From assembly GCA_049792815.1 (NCBI GenBank), contig JBARBG010000025.1, positions 1 through 64,000 of the forward strand: a stretch of DNA of 64,000 bases, given 5' to 3'. Below are positions 35,127-43,865 of this stretch, piece by piece. Each line of letters begins with the position of its first letter. Positions within the stretch are counted from its first letter, which is position 1. The translations under genes were made by a program, and so were the position numbers. A model generated the notes under the pieces. The model saw only the letters and a program-made list of their open reading frames with translations. It ran no database searches and was not told the DNA's origin. This DNA is from DAIDKA01 sp049792815. GTDB lineage: Bacteria > Pseudomonadota > Gammaproteobacteria > Steroidobacterales > Steroidobacteraceae.

Positions 35127-37844
35127 CTAGCCGCTGTTACGCAGCGCGGTGGCGACGGCATTGATGGACAGCTGTATGCCCTCGCGGACCCGGGCGTCGG
35201 TCTCGCCGGCCCTGTGGCGCTTCAGCAACTCCACCTGCAGCAGGTTCAGGGGCTCGATATAGGGCAGGCGCAGCCGGATCGAGGCATCGAGCGCCGGGTG
35301 CTTCTCCAGCAGACGGCTCTGGCCCGTGATGTCCAGCAGGGTATCGTGCGCCGTCCTCCAGGCGGTCTCGATGCGGTTGAAGAGCGTGTCGGCCAGGGTT
35401 TTGTCCTCGACCAGCGTACTGTAGCGGCGGGCGATCGACATGTCCGACTTCGCCAGCACCATTTCCATGTTGTCGAGCGTGGACTGGAAGAATGGCCAGG
35501 CCGCCGCCATCTCGCGCAGCAGGCCGCGATCCTGGAAGGCGTTCAGCGCCTGCCCGGCGCCGAACCAGCCCGGCAACATGACCCGCGCCTGTGCCCAGCT
35601 GAACACCCAGGGTATGGCGCGCAGATCCTCGATGCGATCCGACTTGGTGCGTGAGGCCGGGCGCGAACCGATCTTCAGTTCGGCGATCTCGGTGAGCGGG
35701 GTCATCTGCCGGAAAAAGGTCTTGAAGCCTTCGGTCTCGTAGACCAGCCCGCGATAGTTGTTGAAAGCCGTCGCGGAGATCTCGTCCATGGCGGCGGCAA
35801 AGCGCGCCAGGGTTTTCTCCTCGGACACCGAAGTCGGCTCAAGCGAGGCGAGCAGCGTCGCCGCCGTGATCGCCTCGAGATTCGCGGCCGCGCTTTCCGG
35901 CGTACCGTACTTGGCGGCGATGACCTCACCCTGCTCGGTGATGCGGATGCGCCCCTGCACGGTTCCCTGCGGCTGCGCACGGATTGCGGCGAAGGAGGAG
36001 CCGCCGCCCCGGCCCACTGCGCCGCCGCGTCCGTGGAAGATCTGCATGCGGATCTGTGCGGCCTCGAACACCCGCGACAGCGCACGCGTCGCACGGTTGA
36101 GGCTCCAGACGGAAGTCAGGTACCCGCCATCCTTGTTGGAATCGGAGTAACCGACCATCACTTCCTGGTAGCCGCGGCGCCTGGCGACCTTGTGGATTTC
36201 CGGCACAGCGAACCAGGCGCGCATCACTTCGGGCGCATTCTGCAGATCGCCAATGGTCTCAAACAGCGGCACGACCATGATGGGTGCGGCGGCCGGATCG
36301 GCCGGTCGGTACAGGCCGGCCTCCTTGAGCATCAGGTTCACCTCCAGCATGTCCGACACGCTTTCGCATTTGGAGATGTTGTAGGTCGTGATGCAGCCGA
36401 CGCCGAAACGCGCATGAGCCTTGGCCGCCGCGCGCACGATCGCCAGTTCCGACTGGGTTTCCTCGGTGTACTGCGAGTACGGGCTCCACAGCAGCCGTTC
36501 GCTGCCCAGCTCGCGCCGCAGCAAAGCCACGCGGGCAGCCTCATCAAGCTCGGCATAACCGGCCTCGACGCCGGCGACACGCAGCAGATCGGCGACCACG
36601 CGCGCGTGTACGTCAGAATTCTGGCGCAGGTCAAGTGTCGCCAGATGAAAGCCGAAGCTATCGACAGCACGGATCAGGCGGCCCAGGGCGCCCCCGGTAG
36701 CCAGCAGTCCTGCACCGCTTTGGGCCAGTGAATGGGCGATGGCGACCAGATCAGTGCGCAGCTCCTCGGGGCTTGCATAGGCCACACCCGGCGCCGTCGG
36801 GCGCCGTGCCGGGTGACGTCCGGTGATCTGCTCGTAGGTCGCGGCGAGCCTTGCGTAGCAGCCCGTCAGCGCGCGCCGATAGGGCTCGTCGGTGCGGGCC
36901 GGACTGGAGTCGCCGCTGGCAGCGGCCAGCGCCAGCAATTGCGCCGTCGGCTTTGCCAGCTCGCTGGAAATGGAAAGCTCGGCGCCGAGCGCATTCAGCT
37001 GCTGCAGATAGTTCTCGAGCACCGCGGCGGCCGAGCGGCCCAGCGCATAGTCAAGCGTCGCCGCATTCACATTCGGATTGCCGTCGCGATCGCCGCCAAT
37101 CCAGCTGCCGAGCCGCAGAAAGCTGCGCGGTCGCTGCGGCAGCCCGCGCTCCCAGCGCGCGTACAGCATGGGCAGAACAGGGAGGAAAATATCGCGCAAA
37201 TAGGCCAGCGCGATCTCGACTTCGTCGGCCACGATGATGCGCTCGCGGCGCAGCGGCCGCGTCTGCCACAGCAGTGCGATCTGCCGCAGCAGCGCCTGTT
37301 CGATTTCATCGCCGCCGGCGGCCTGCGACAGACCCTGGTCACGCAGGCGCATCAGTTCGGCGATGCGGTTGCGGTGGTCGATCATGCTCTTGCGCATGAC
37401 CTCGGTGGGGTGCGCCGTGAGCACCGGCACGATCAGCGTGCGGTCGAGCAGCTGCGCGGCCTGATCGGCGGCAATGCCCTGGGAGGCCAGCTTTTCCAGA
37501 GCCGCCGCGACATCCTCGCCGGGCCGGCTGCCGCTGCCCTGGCGATCCTCCGCCAGATTCGCGAGCATGGAAAACAGCATGAAGCTGCGCACGAAGGCGA
37601 GCGTGTCATCGAGGTTCAGCGCCTCCAGCCCACGATCCATGGCGGCCGCATCCGCCAGACCGCGGTGCCGGTCCACCGAGCGCGCGCGGATGTTTTCAAT
37701 GCGCTCAAACAGCTCACGACCGCCGTAGGCGCGGATCACATCGCCCAGGAGCTTGCCGAGATAGCGGATGTCGGCGTTCTGGGTGATGGGCTTTGCGGCG
37801 GGTGTCACATAGGAGTTATATGCAAAAACCTGGCCGAGCGCCAT
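35127..37844 (-). CDS. ppc: Phosphoenolpyruvate carboxylase
   Basis: A 905-residue bacterial-type PEP carboxylase making oxaloacetate from PEP and bicarbonate, an anaplerotic enzyme. Landmarks: the catalytic-His block PVLTAHPTEVMRKSM, GSWIGGDRDGNPNV, the SDSNKDGGYLTS block, and the glycine-rich catalytic loop FHGRGGAVGRGGG. C-terminal RLPYIEPLNLLQVELLKRH and a final NSG lie in the usual place. Length matches E. coli Ppc (883) with a slightly longer N-terminus. ATG 37844 follows TGGAAA, only 27 bp after the TonB-dependent receptor's stop, suggesting readthrough transcription. Confidence 0.97.
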   Translation of the reverse strand: MALGQVFAYNSYVTPAAKPITQNADIRYLGKLLGDVIRAYGGRELFERIENIRARSVDRHRGLADAAAMDRGLEALNLDDTLAFVRSFMLFSMLANLAEDRQGSGSRPGEDVAAALEKLASQGIAADQAAQLLDRTLIVPVLTAHPTEVMRKSMIDHRNRIAELMRLRDQGLSQAAGGDEIEQALLRQIALLWQTRPLRRERIIVADEVEIALAYLRDIFLPVLPMLYARWERGLPQRPRSFLRLGSWIGGDRDGNPNVNAATLDYALGRSAAAVLENYLQQLNALGAELSISSELAKPTAQLLALAAASGDSSPARTDEPYRRALTGCYARLAATYEQITGRHPARRPTAPGVAYASPEELRTDLVAIAHSLAQSGAGLLATGGALGRLIRAVDSFGFHLATLDLRQNSDVHARVVADLLRVAGVEAGYAELDEAARVALLRRELGSERLLWSPYSQYTEETQSELAIVRAAAKAHARFGVGCITTYNISKCESVSDMLEVNLMLKEAGLYRPADPAAAPIMVVPLFETIGDLQNAPEVMRAWFAVPEIHKVARRRGYQEVMVGYSDSNKDGGYLTSVWSLNRATRALSRVFEAAQIRMQIFHGRGGAVGRGGGSSFAAIRAQPQGTVQGRIRITEQGEVIAAKYGTPESAAANLEAITAATLLASLEPTSVSEEKTLARFAAAMDEISATAFNNYRGLVYETEGFKTFFRQMTPLTEIAELKIGSRPASRTKSDRIEDLRAIPWVFSWAQARVMLPGWFGAGQALNAFQDRGLLREMAAAWPFFQSTLDNMEMVLAKSDMSIARRYSTLVEDKTLADTLFNRIETAWRTAHDTLLDITGQSRLLEKHPALDASIRLRLPYIEPLNLLQVELLKRHRAGETDARVREGIQLSINAVATALRNSG

Positions 37845-37871
37845 TTTCCATCAGGCGCGAGGCGCTCCCGG

Positions 37872-40271
37872 TCAGAGGATCAGCCGGATTCCGCCGAACA
37901 CCGCGAGTGGCGCCGCCGGGCTCAGGAACCGATTGTCGACGCCGGGGCCGTTCGCGACGCTACCGGGCGCAATGCCCGGCGCGTCGACTCCGGTGGGGTC
38001 GCTCAGGATGCCCCAGGTCGCGTACTTGCGATTGAAGAGGTTGTTGACACTGGCGAAGATCTCGAAGTGCTCAAAGGGCTGGTAGGTGGCGTGCAGGTTG
38101 ACAATCGTGTACCCCGGGATCGGCGGGAGTTGGTTGGACTCATCTCCGACGTAGAAGAAGCTGCTGAGGTAATTCAACTCAGCGCCTACCGTCCATTGCG
38201 GGATGATCCTGAAGTCCGCGCCGAGCTTCACGCGATGGTCCGGAATCCCGGGCAGGCGATTGCCGGGCATCACCGCGACGTCACCATTGCCGTCCTGGAA
38301 CGGATTCGAGGGTGAGGGCACGGTCAGAGCCGACTCAAACGTTGCACGCACGTAGCTGTAGTTGGCATAGGCCGACAGGCGCTGGCCGTGGTAACCCATC
38401 CCCGCTTCGAACCCTGCGCGGCGCGTGTCCCCGATGTTCTGGAAGAAGCCTTGGCTCACCGAGGTCGCGACGCCGAAAATGTCGTTCTCAAGCAGCGTCC
38501 GGAAGATACTCAGATTCCAGGACACCGCAGCGTCAAGGCCATGGGAAATCGTGCCGCGCAGGCCCAGTTCGGTGGTCTGCGAAAGCACCTGCTTCAGGTT
38601 CGGCGGATCGCCGGCCAGGTTCGTAGGCAGCAGGCACGGCCTCAGCGGATCCGAGCACTCGATCTCGCTGGCGGTCGGCGTGCGCGTGTTGTCAGCGATG
38701 CCCCCGTACAGGGTCACGGTCGGCAACACCAGGTAGGTGGCACCGATGGCGGGATTGAAATGGACAAAGCGGTTGTAGCCGTCGAGATTCGATCCGCGCT
38801 GATCGAAGAGATCGACGTTGCTGATGTTGTAGCGGCCGCTCGCGCTGACCGCCAGAGCCTGGGTCACATTGAACGTGTCGCTGACAAAGATGCCGAGGCT
38901 CCGGTTCACGGAATCGACGCTCACCGGCACCGGATCACCGAAGTCGGCGGCCGCTGCGGAGTCCTCCGGCGTATACACCAGCAGGTCGGACGGCAGCACC
39001 ATCAGCTGTGAATCGATCTTGCCGATCTGCGCGCCCGTGTAGAAGCTGGTCGCGGCATAGTCGAGCGCCACGCCCGCCGTGAATTCATTGTCGTGCCCGA
39101 GGTACGCGTCCTTGTTGGCGACCTGGAAGCTGGCGCCGCGGCTCCAGGCATCGATCCGCTCAAAGTCGTTTTCGCCGATGATATTGGCGCCGCCAGCGGA
39201 AATGTCGGGCAACGTTCCACCGGTCGCGTCCGTCAGGGCAGTGGCGGCGTCGGACTGGCAGAGGATGCCGGGCGTGTCGGTGCAGGCCGTGTAGTTGGTC
39301 GTGTTGCCGTTGGACACGTACTGCGAGTACTGCCGGTAGTAGAGCACGCCCTGCAGCGACCAGGCGTCGGTCAGCTTCACGGTGCCGTTCAGCGTGAAGA
39401 AGTTCAGGTCGTTGATATTGGCCTGTGGGCCGGTGAACACCAGCGAGCGGTTCACGGCCAGCTCCTGCACCGGCGCGGGACCCTGACCCTGCATGTCGTT
39501 GTTCGAGCGGGTGTAGCTGAAGTCGAGCGTCGCGGCGTCAGCGTGCACGCTCAGCGCGGCATAGATATCGCGCATCCGGTCGTTGGAAAACTGCCGCCAG
39601 CCGGTCCAGTCCACGGCGCGGCCGGCGACGTAAAAGCCGAAAATTCCGGATTTGACGCCATACTGCGCGGTCAGCGATCGCTGCCCGCGGGAACCACCCG
39701 CAAGCTCAAGGTCAGCGCCCTGGTGGCTAAACCCGTTCTTCATGGTGACCGAGACGGCACCCCCCAGGGCGTTGCGGCCAAAGACGGGGCTGGAGCTGAC
39801 CAGCTCCACCTTGTCGATCGCAATATCCGGAAACAGGTCCCAGTTGACGGTGTCGCCGAAGGCCTCGTTGATGCGCACGCCGTTCTGATAGACCGCGAGT
39901 CCCTCAGGCGTACCCAGCACCGGGGAGGCTGCAAAACCCCGGTACAGAATGTCGGGTTGGAAGGGATCGGCGATATCGTCGTTGACATTGATGCTGCTGA
40001 GATTGTTGTTCAGCGCACCCGTGAGACTCGCCGAACCGTCGCGCATGATGTCCACGGACGTAATGATCTGAACGTTGCCCGGAACTTTGTCGATGTCGAT
40101 GTGAGCGCCCGGGATCGCGGTCGCGGTGACCACCACCGTCTGCAGTTGTGCGCTATCCACGTCGGCGGCAACGCTCGCCGGCGCGCCAATCGCCCAGCAG
40201 CACAGTATCCCCACAGCGGCAAACGTTGCGCCGGACACACAATGCCTGGGGGTGTTACTCTTGTCATTCAA
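37872..40271 (-). CDS. TonB-dependent outer-membrane receptor
   Basis: A 799-residue receptor. A cleavable signal region (FAAVGILCCWAIGAPASVAA) is followed by LQTVVVTATAIPGA (TonB-box-like), a plug with NNNLSSINVNDDIADPFQPDILYRGFAASPVLGTPEGLAVYQNGVRINEA-type stretches, IDKVELVSSSPVFGRNALGGAVSVTMKNG, then a long beta-barrel with repeated TonB_dep_Rec strands and a closing FGGIRLIL. The substrate cannot be read; the FGRNALGGAV plug type is frequent in receptors with unknown organic substrates. Start is uncertain: TTG 40271 gives a full signal, GTG 40238 with CAGG upstream is an alternative. It is divergent from the diheme gene across 126 bp. Confidence 0.9.
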   Translation of the reverse strand: MNDKSNTPRHCVSGATFAAVGILCCWAIGAPASVAADVDSAQLQTVVVTATAIPGAHIDIDKVPGNVQIITSVDIMRDGSASLTGALNNNLSSINVNDDIADPFQPDILYRGFAASPVLGTPEGLAVYQNGVRINEAFGDTVNWDLFPDIAIDKVELVSSSPVFGRNALGGAVSVTMKNGFSHQGADLELAGGSRGQRSLTAQYGVKSGIFGFYVAGRAVDWTGWRQFSNDRMRDIYAALSVHADAATLDFSYTRSNNDMQGQGPAPVQELAVNRSLVFTGPQANINDLNFFTLNGTVKLTDAWSLQGVLYYRQYSQYVSNGNTTNYTACTDTPGILCQSDAATALTDATGGTLPDISAGGANIIGENDFERIDAWSRGASFQVANKDAYLGHDNEFTAGVALDYAATSFYTGAQIGKIDSQLMVLPSDLLVYTPEDSAAAADFGDPVPVSVDSVNRSLGIFVSDTFNVTQALAVSASGRYNISNVDLFDQRGSNLDGYNRFVHFNPAIGATYLVLPTVTLYGGIADNTRTPTASEIECSDPLRPCLLPTNLAGDPPNLKQVLSQTTELGLRGTISHGLDAAVSWNLSIFRTLLENDIFGVATSVSQGFFQNIGDTRRAGFEAGMGYHGQRLSAYANYSYVRATFESALTVPSPSNPFQDGNGDVAVMPGNRLPGIPDHRVKLGADFRIIPQWTVGAELNYLSSFFYVGDESNQLPPIPGYTIVNLHATYQPFEHFEIFASVNNLFNRKYATWGILSDPTGVDAPGIAPGSVANGPGVDNRFLSPAAPLAVFGGIRLIL

Positions 40272-40397
40272 GGCGAATTTTCACAAAACCTTTGCCAGCA
40301 GCGCAGGCAGAGTAACGAATGCGGACCGGGAGATTTTCCCGACCGTTGTGGGAATGCTGCGGATTTTTCACTGCGCGTGGCGGTCTGATCGGTAGAG

Positions 40398-41771
40398 ATG
40401 GAAAACTTCAACTCCGCGGTGATGGCGTTGGCACTGGGCGCCGTGATTGCCGCTGCGCCACTTAGCCCGGCACACTGCGCACCCGCTGCGGCTGCCTACG
40501 GGATCAGCTCGCGGGCGGCTCCCAGGGCCTACCTGAACATGCCGCCGCTGGCATCGGGCGCCATGCCGCGACTGTTGTCCCAGACCGGGGCGTTCACCGA
40601 CACCGCCCACATGGTTCCGGCTCCAGGGTTGATTCCCTACGATCTCATCGTGCCGTTCTGGTCAGATGGTGCCGTCAAAACACGTTACATCGCCGTTCCC
40701 AAGGGTGAACACCTGGGCTTTTCACCGACCGGAGAATGGACTTTTCCGCCCGGGGTCGTATTCGTCAAGACGTTTGAACTGCCCACCGCTGGCGCTCATC
40801 CGGACCTGCGGCGCCGTCTGGAAACCCGCCTCCTGGTGCGCGACAGCGTCGGCGGGGTCTATGGCGTCGTCTATAAATGGCGGCCCGACAACAGCGATGC
40901 CGATCTGCTGCCGGGCGCGAGCCTGATGGAGCCGATTCCGACGGTGGGCAAGGACGGGGCCTCGCATGTGCAAACCTGGTACTACCCGAGCCGCGAGAAC
41001 TGCCTCACCTGCCACAATGCGCGTGCCGGAGGGGTGCTGGGCCTGAAGACACGCCAGCTCAACCGACCCATGACCTACCCATCGGGCGTCACCGACAACG
41101 AGTTGCGCACGCTCAATCACCTGCATCTACTCGAACCGGCGGTGACCGACTCGGAACTTGCGACCGTGCCAACCCTGGCCGCGTTGTCCGATACGGCGCG
41201 CAGCATCGAGGATCGTGCCCGCTCGTATCTTGATGCCAACTGCGCGCACTGCCACCGTCCTGGCGGCACCGTGGCCTACTTCGATGCCCGCTACAGCACA
41301 CCGTTGGCCAAGCAGGAACTCATCGACGGGCCGATTCTCATCAATGAGGGAATCGACCGCCCGCATGTCATAGCACCGCACGACATCTGGCGCTCCATCG
41401 CCTACATGCGCGCCGACACCAATGGCGACATCCGCATGCCGCCGATCGCGCGCGAGACCATAGACCGTGAGGGAATGCAGGTGCTGCAGGACTGGATCCA
41501 GAGCATGCCCGGCAAGGATGTGCTGGCGCCGCCGAAAATCACGCCTGAAGGCGGAACCTACACCGCCGCTGTGAATGTGACGCTGTCGAGTCCGGACCCT
41601 GGCGCGCAGATCCGCTACACCCTGGATGGCAGCGTCCCGGGTCCGCAGGACCTGCTGTACTCAGCACCGATCAACATTGCCGCAGCCACGGTGGTGCGGG
41701 CCCGCGCCTACAAGGACGGGATGACCCGCAGCATCACCAGCGAGTCAGTCTTCATTATCGGTGCGCAGTAG
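40398..41771 (+). CDS. Exported SO_2930-type diheme cytochrome with C-terminal beta domain
   Basis: A 457-residue periplasmic protein with a signal peptide (about 1-26, ALGAVIAAAPLSPAHC). Two heme c sites are visible: CLTCH at 202-206 and CAHCH at 282-286. N-terminal blocks GLIPYDLIVPFWSDGAVKTRYIAVP and the region LGLKTRQLNRPMTYPSGVTDNEL are the hallmark of the SO_2930 family of diheme proteins. Residues about 375-457 form a chitobiase/beta-hexosaminidase C-terminal (CHB_HEX_C) domain: ITPEGGTYTAAVNVTLSSPD and ARAYKDGMTRS. It probably shuttles electrons with periplasmic dehydrogenases nearby; no direct partner is proven. Confidence 0.9.
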   Translation: MENFNSAVMALALGAVIAAAPLSPAHCAPAAAAYGISSRAAPRAYLNMPPLASGAMPRLLSQTGAFTDTAHMVPAPGLIPYDLIVPFWSDGAVKTRYIAVPKGEHLGFSPTGEWTFPPGVVFVKTFELPTAGAHPDLRRRLETRLLVRDSVGGVYGVVYKWRPDNSDADLLPGASLMEPIPTVGKDGASHVQTWYYPSRENCLTCHNARAGGVLGLKTRQLNRPMTYPSGVTDNELRTLNHLHLLEPAVTDSELATVPTLAALSDTARSIEDRARSYLDANCAHCHRPGGTVAYFDARYSTPLAKQELIDGPILINEGIDRPHVIAPHDIWRSIAYMRADTNGDIRMPPIARETIDREGMQVLQDWIQSMPGKDVLAPPKITPEGGTYTAAVNVTLSSPDPGAQIRYTLDGSVPGPQDLLYSAPINIAAATVVRARAYKDGMTRSITSESVFIIGAQ

Positions 41772-41780
41772 CCAAAGCGC

Positions 41781-42872
41781 TCAATGCGTCGGCACGATGG
41801 TGACGCCCCAGGGGCTCTCCCCCGCCCTGACGCGCGCGATCTCCTTGGCCTGCGCCAGGTCCACCACTGAAACATCATTGGACGGACCATTGGCCGAGAA
41901 CAGGAACTTGCCGTCCGGTGACAGCACGATGCCCCAGGGGCGCTTGCCGACCTTGATGGTGGCATCGACATGGTAATTGTGGGCGTCCAGTACGGTCACC
42001 GTTCCGGCGCGACCATCGCTCACGTACACCTTGGCGTTGTCGGGGCTGACTCGCACGCGCATGGGACGCGATCCTGTCGGCAGATTGATCGACCGGGTCA
42101 GGGCCGAAGCCGCTGTGTCAATAATGTTCAGCATGCCGGCAGATTCCGACGGAATGAAGCCTACCGGCGCATCGGTGCGGAAGTCGACACTGCGCGGCCG
42201 CGGCGGCACGTTGAAATGGGCCAGCGTCTTGTAGCTGTGGGCATCCACGACCAGGATGTCGCCACCGGTCTCGCAGGTGATGTAGATGCGATTGCCATCG
42301 GGCGTCACTGCCACGCCTTCGGGCTCCTGGCCGACCAGGATGATGTGCTCGACCTTGGCCGAGGCGATGTCGACGATGCTCGCAGTTTTCACGTCCTCGT
42401 TGGACACATAGATCTTGCGGCCATCAGGGCTGAGCGTGAATTCCTCCGGATCCGACCCCACCTTGATCTTGCCGGTGATCTTGCGGTCCGCGACGCTGAT
42501 GACGCCGATGCCGTCAGCCGCCTTGTCGGACACGACATTGTCATCGTCATCATCATCCTTGCCATGGCCCTTCTTGAAGATGGGATTGCCCGCCGCGTCA
42601 AGCTCCGGCGGTCCCTCGATGGGCGTGCCGCTCAGGGCCACATACACGGTGCGACCGTCCGGGCTTGAATGAATGCCGCGCGGACGCTTGCCCACCGGCA
42701 GCGTCCCGATGGCCTTCAGCGAACGGCCGTCGATGATGGTGACGTCGCCGGATTTCTCATTCGAGACCCACACCTGGTAGCCGGGCGCAGCCGCGGCGGG
42801 CCGGGATGCGACCCCTGCGCACAACAGCCCCGCCGCCACGCCCAGGAGGAGCTTTGCCTTGAGCTCAGACAA
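41781..42872 (-). CDS. Secreted YVTN-type beta-propeller protein
   Basis: A 363-residue exported protein with signal peptide (about 1-30) and a chain of YVTN/NHL-like repeats, each with GxxPxG...SPDG..IYV..: examples VGKRPRGIHSSPDGRTVYVA, VGSDPEEFTLSPDGRKIYVS, VGQEPEGVAVTPDGNRIYIT and VGKRPWGIVLSPDGKFLFSA. A loop in the second repeat contains GHGKDDDDDDNVV, an acidic insert. Such propellers often lie near PQQ-dependent dehydrogenases and may be periplasmic binding or scaffold proteins rather than enzymes. Translation starts at TTG 42872 and overlaps the osmC stop by 8 bp, indicating co-transcription with osmC. Confidence 0.85.
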   Translation of the reverse strand: MSELKAKLLLGVAAGLLCAGVASRPAAAAPGYQVWVSNEKSGDVTIIDGRSLKAIGTLPVGKRPRGIHSSPDGRTVYVALSGTPIEGPPELDAAGNPIFKKGHGKDDDDDDNVVSDKAADGIGVISVADRKITGKIKVGSDPEEFTLSPDGRKIYVSNEDVKTASIVDIASAKVEHIILVGQEPEGVAVTPDGNRIYITCETGGDILVVDAHSYKTLAHFNVPPRPRSVDFRTDAPVGFIPSESAGMLNIIDTAASALTRSINLPTGSRPMRVRVSPDNAKVYVSDGRAGTVTVLDAHNYHVDATIKVGKRPWGIVLSPDGKFLFSANGPSNDVSVVDLAQAKEIARVRAGESPWGVTIVPTH

Positions 42873-43293
42873 GACTGGCGTCCAGGGTGATTTCGGTCTT
42901 GAGCAGCTTGGAAACCGGGCAGCCGGCTTTGGCCATCCCGGCCAGTTCGGTGAACTTGGCCTGGTTGATGTCGGGAATCTTGGCGCGCAGGGTCAGATGT
43001 GAAGAGGTGATCTCGAATCCGTCGCCGACCTGCTCGAGGGTGACCGCCGCCTGGGTGTCCATCTGATCGGCCACAAAGCCCGCATTGCCAAGAATCAGCG
43101 ACAACGCCATGGTGAAGCAGCTGGCATGCGCGGCGGCGATCAGCTCCTCGGGATTGCTGCCTTTGACCCCTTCGAAACGGCTCGCGAAACCATAGGGATG
43201 GGCGCTGAGCGCACCGCTCTGGGTAGAGATTGAGCCCCTTCCGTCCTTGAGTCCGCCCTTCCAGACAGCCGAACCCGTGCGTGTGATCTTCAT
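42865..43293 (-). CDS. osmC: OsmC family peroxiredoxin
   Basis: A 142-residue thiol peroxidase reducing organic hydroperoxides in the cytosol. The two redox cysteines lie in AAAHASCFTMALS and AKAGCPVSKLL. The N-terminal SAVWKGGLKDGRGSISTQSG and C-terminal LKTEITL complete the OsmC fold. ATG 43293 is the first sensible start; the upstream extension is rejected. It is divergent from nsrR across 140 bp, which includes the NsrR operator, so NsrR control of osmC is possible but unproven. Overlaps the YVTN gene by 8 bp. Confidence 0.95.
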   Translation of the reverse strand: MKITRTGSAVWKGGLKDGRGSISTQSGALSAHPYGFASRFEGVKGSNPEELIAAAHASCFTMALSLILGNAGFVADQMDTQAAVTLEQVGDGFEITSSHLTLRAKIPDINQAKFTELAGMAKAGCPVSKLLKTEITLDASLV

Positions 43294-43398
43294 GGCAAAC
43301 CCCTTATGACGATGACCTGACGCGATGAATCTTAGCACCCGCAGATGTGCGCCAGTTCTCAGTCGTGGGCGTTTCCCGACGGTTAAAAGTGCTCGGGC

Positions 43399-43427
43399 TT
43401 TAAACATTCATATTAAATGCATATTAT
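43399..43427 (+). promoter_or_regulatory. nsrR promoter, possibly giving a leaderless transcript
   Basis: TTTAAA (43399-43404) and TATTAT (43422-43427) are 17 bp apart, 4/6 and 5/6 matches to sigma-70 elements. The predicted transcription start falls within a base or two of the nsrR ATG at 43434, so the mRNA would be leaderless or nearly so. No Shine-Dalgarno sequence lies upstream of the ATG, which fits. Confidence 0.55.
43403..43425. promoter_or_regulatory. NsrR-type operator overlapping the nsrR promoter
   Basis: Two 11-bp halves, AACATTCATAT and AAATGCATATT, are separated by one T. The complement of the second half, AATATGCATTT, matches the published NsrR half-site AAGATGCATTT at 10 of 11 positions; the first half matches at 8 of 11. 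The operator covers the spacer and -10 region of the nsrR promoter, so bound NsrR would exclude RNA polymerase and repress its own operon until nitric oxide damages the iron-sulfur cluster. Confidence 0.75.
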
Positions 43428-43433
43428 GGGCCC

Positions 43434-43865
43434 ATGCAACTGACCCGCTACACCGACTATTCCGTACGCGTGCTGACCCATCTGTCGACCTATCCCGACC
43501 GGATGTCCCGCATCGCCGAAATCGCCAAGGCCTACGGAATCTCCCAAAGCCACCTCATGAAAGTGGTCCAGGATCTGGGGCAGTCCGGGTACGTGGAAAC
43601 CGTGCGCGGTCGCAACGGCGGCATCCGCCTGCGCAAGACCCCCGAGGAAATCAACCTTGGCGCCCTGGTGCGACATACGGAAAAACACTTTGACCTGGTG
43701 GACTGCCCGGGCTGCCTGATCGCCCCCGCCTGCCAGATGACCAATGTGTTTGCGCAGGCGACGCACGCCTTTCTCGCAGTTCTCGACCGGCACACACTGG
43801 CCGACATGATGACCCGGCGCCTGCAGCTGCACCGGCTGTTTTCCAACGCGGCGCTACGGGAATGA
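43434..43865 (+). CDS. nsrR: Rrf2-family nitric oxide-sensing repressor NsrR
   Basis: A 143-residue winged-helix regulator. The N-terminus MQLTRYTDYSVRVLTHLS is the Rrf2/NsrR hallmark; ISQSHLMKVVQDLGQSGYVETVRGRNGGIRL is the recognition helix and wing. The cluster-ligand loop DCPGCLIAPACQ has three cysteines spaced C-x2-C-x5-C, matching NsrR [2Fe-2S]/[4Fe-4S] proteins. NO attack on the cluster relieves repression. Its own operator lies just upstream. The stop overlaps the ATG of the following exported heme protein (ATGA), so that protein is predicted to be NO-inducible. Confidence 0.94.
   Translation: MQLTRYTDYSVRVLTHLSTYPDRMSRIAEIAKAYGISQSHLMKVVQDLGQSGYVETVRGRNGGIRLRKTPEEINLGALVRHTEKHFDLVDCPGCLIAPACQMTNVFAQATHAFLAVLDRHTLADMMTRRLQLHRLFSNAALRE

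Noticed and set aside
36732..38315. A 527-codon plus-strand frame opposite ppc and the TonB-dependent receptor
   Set aside because: Spans two real minus-strand genes with intact motifs; composition typical of reverse-strand artefacts.
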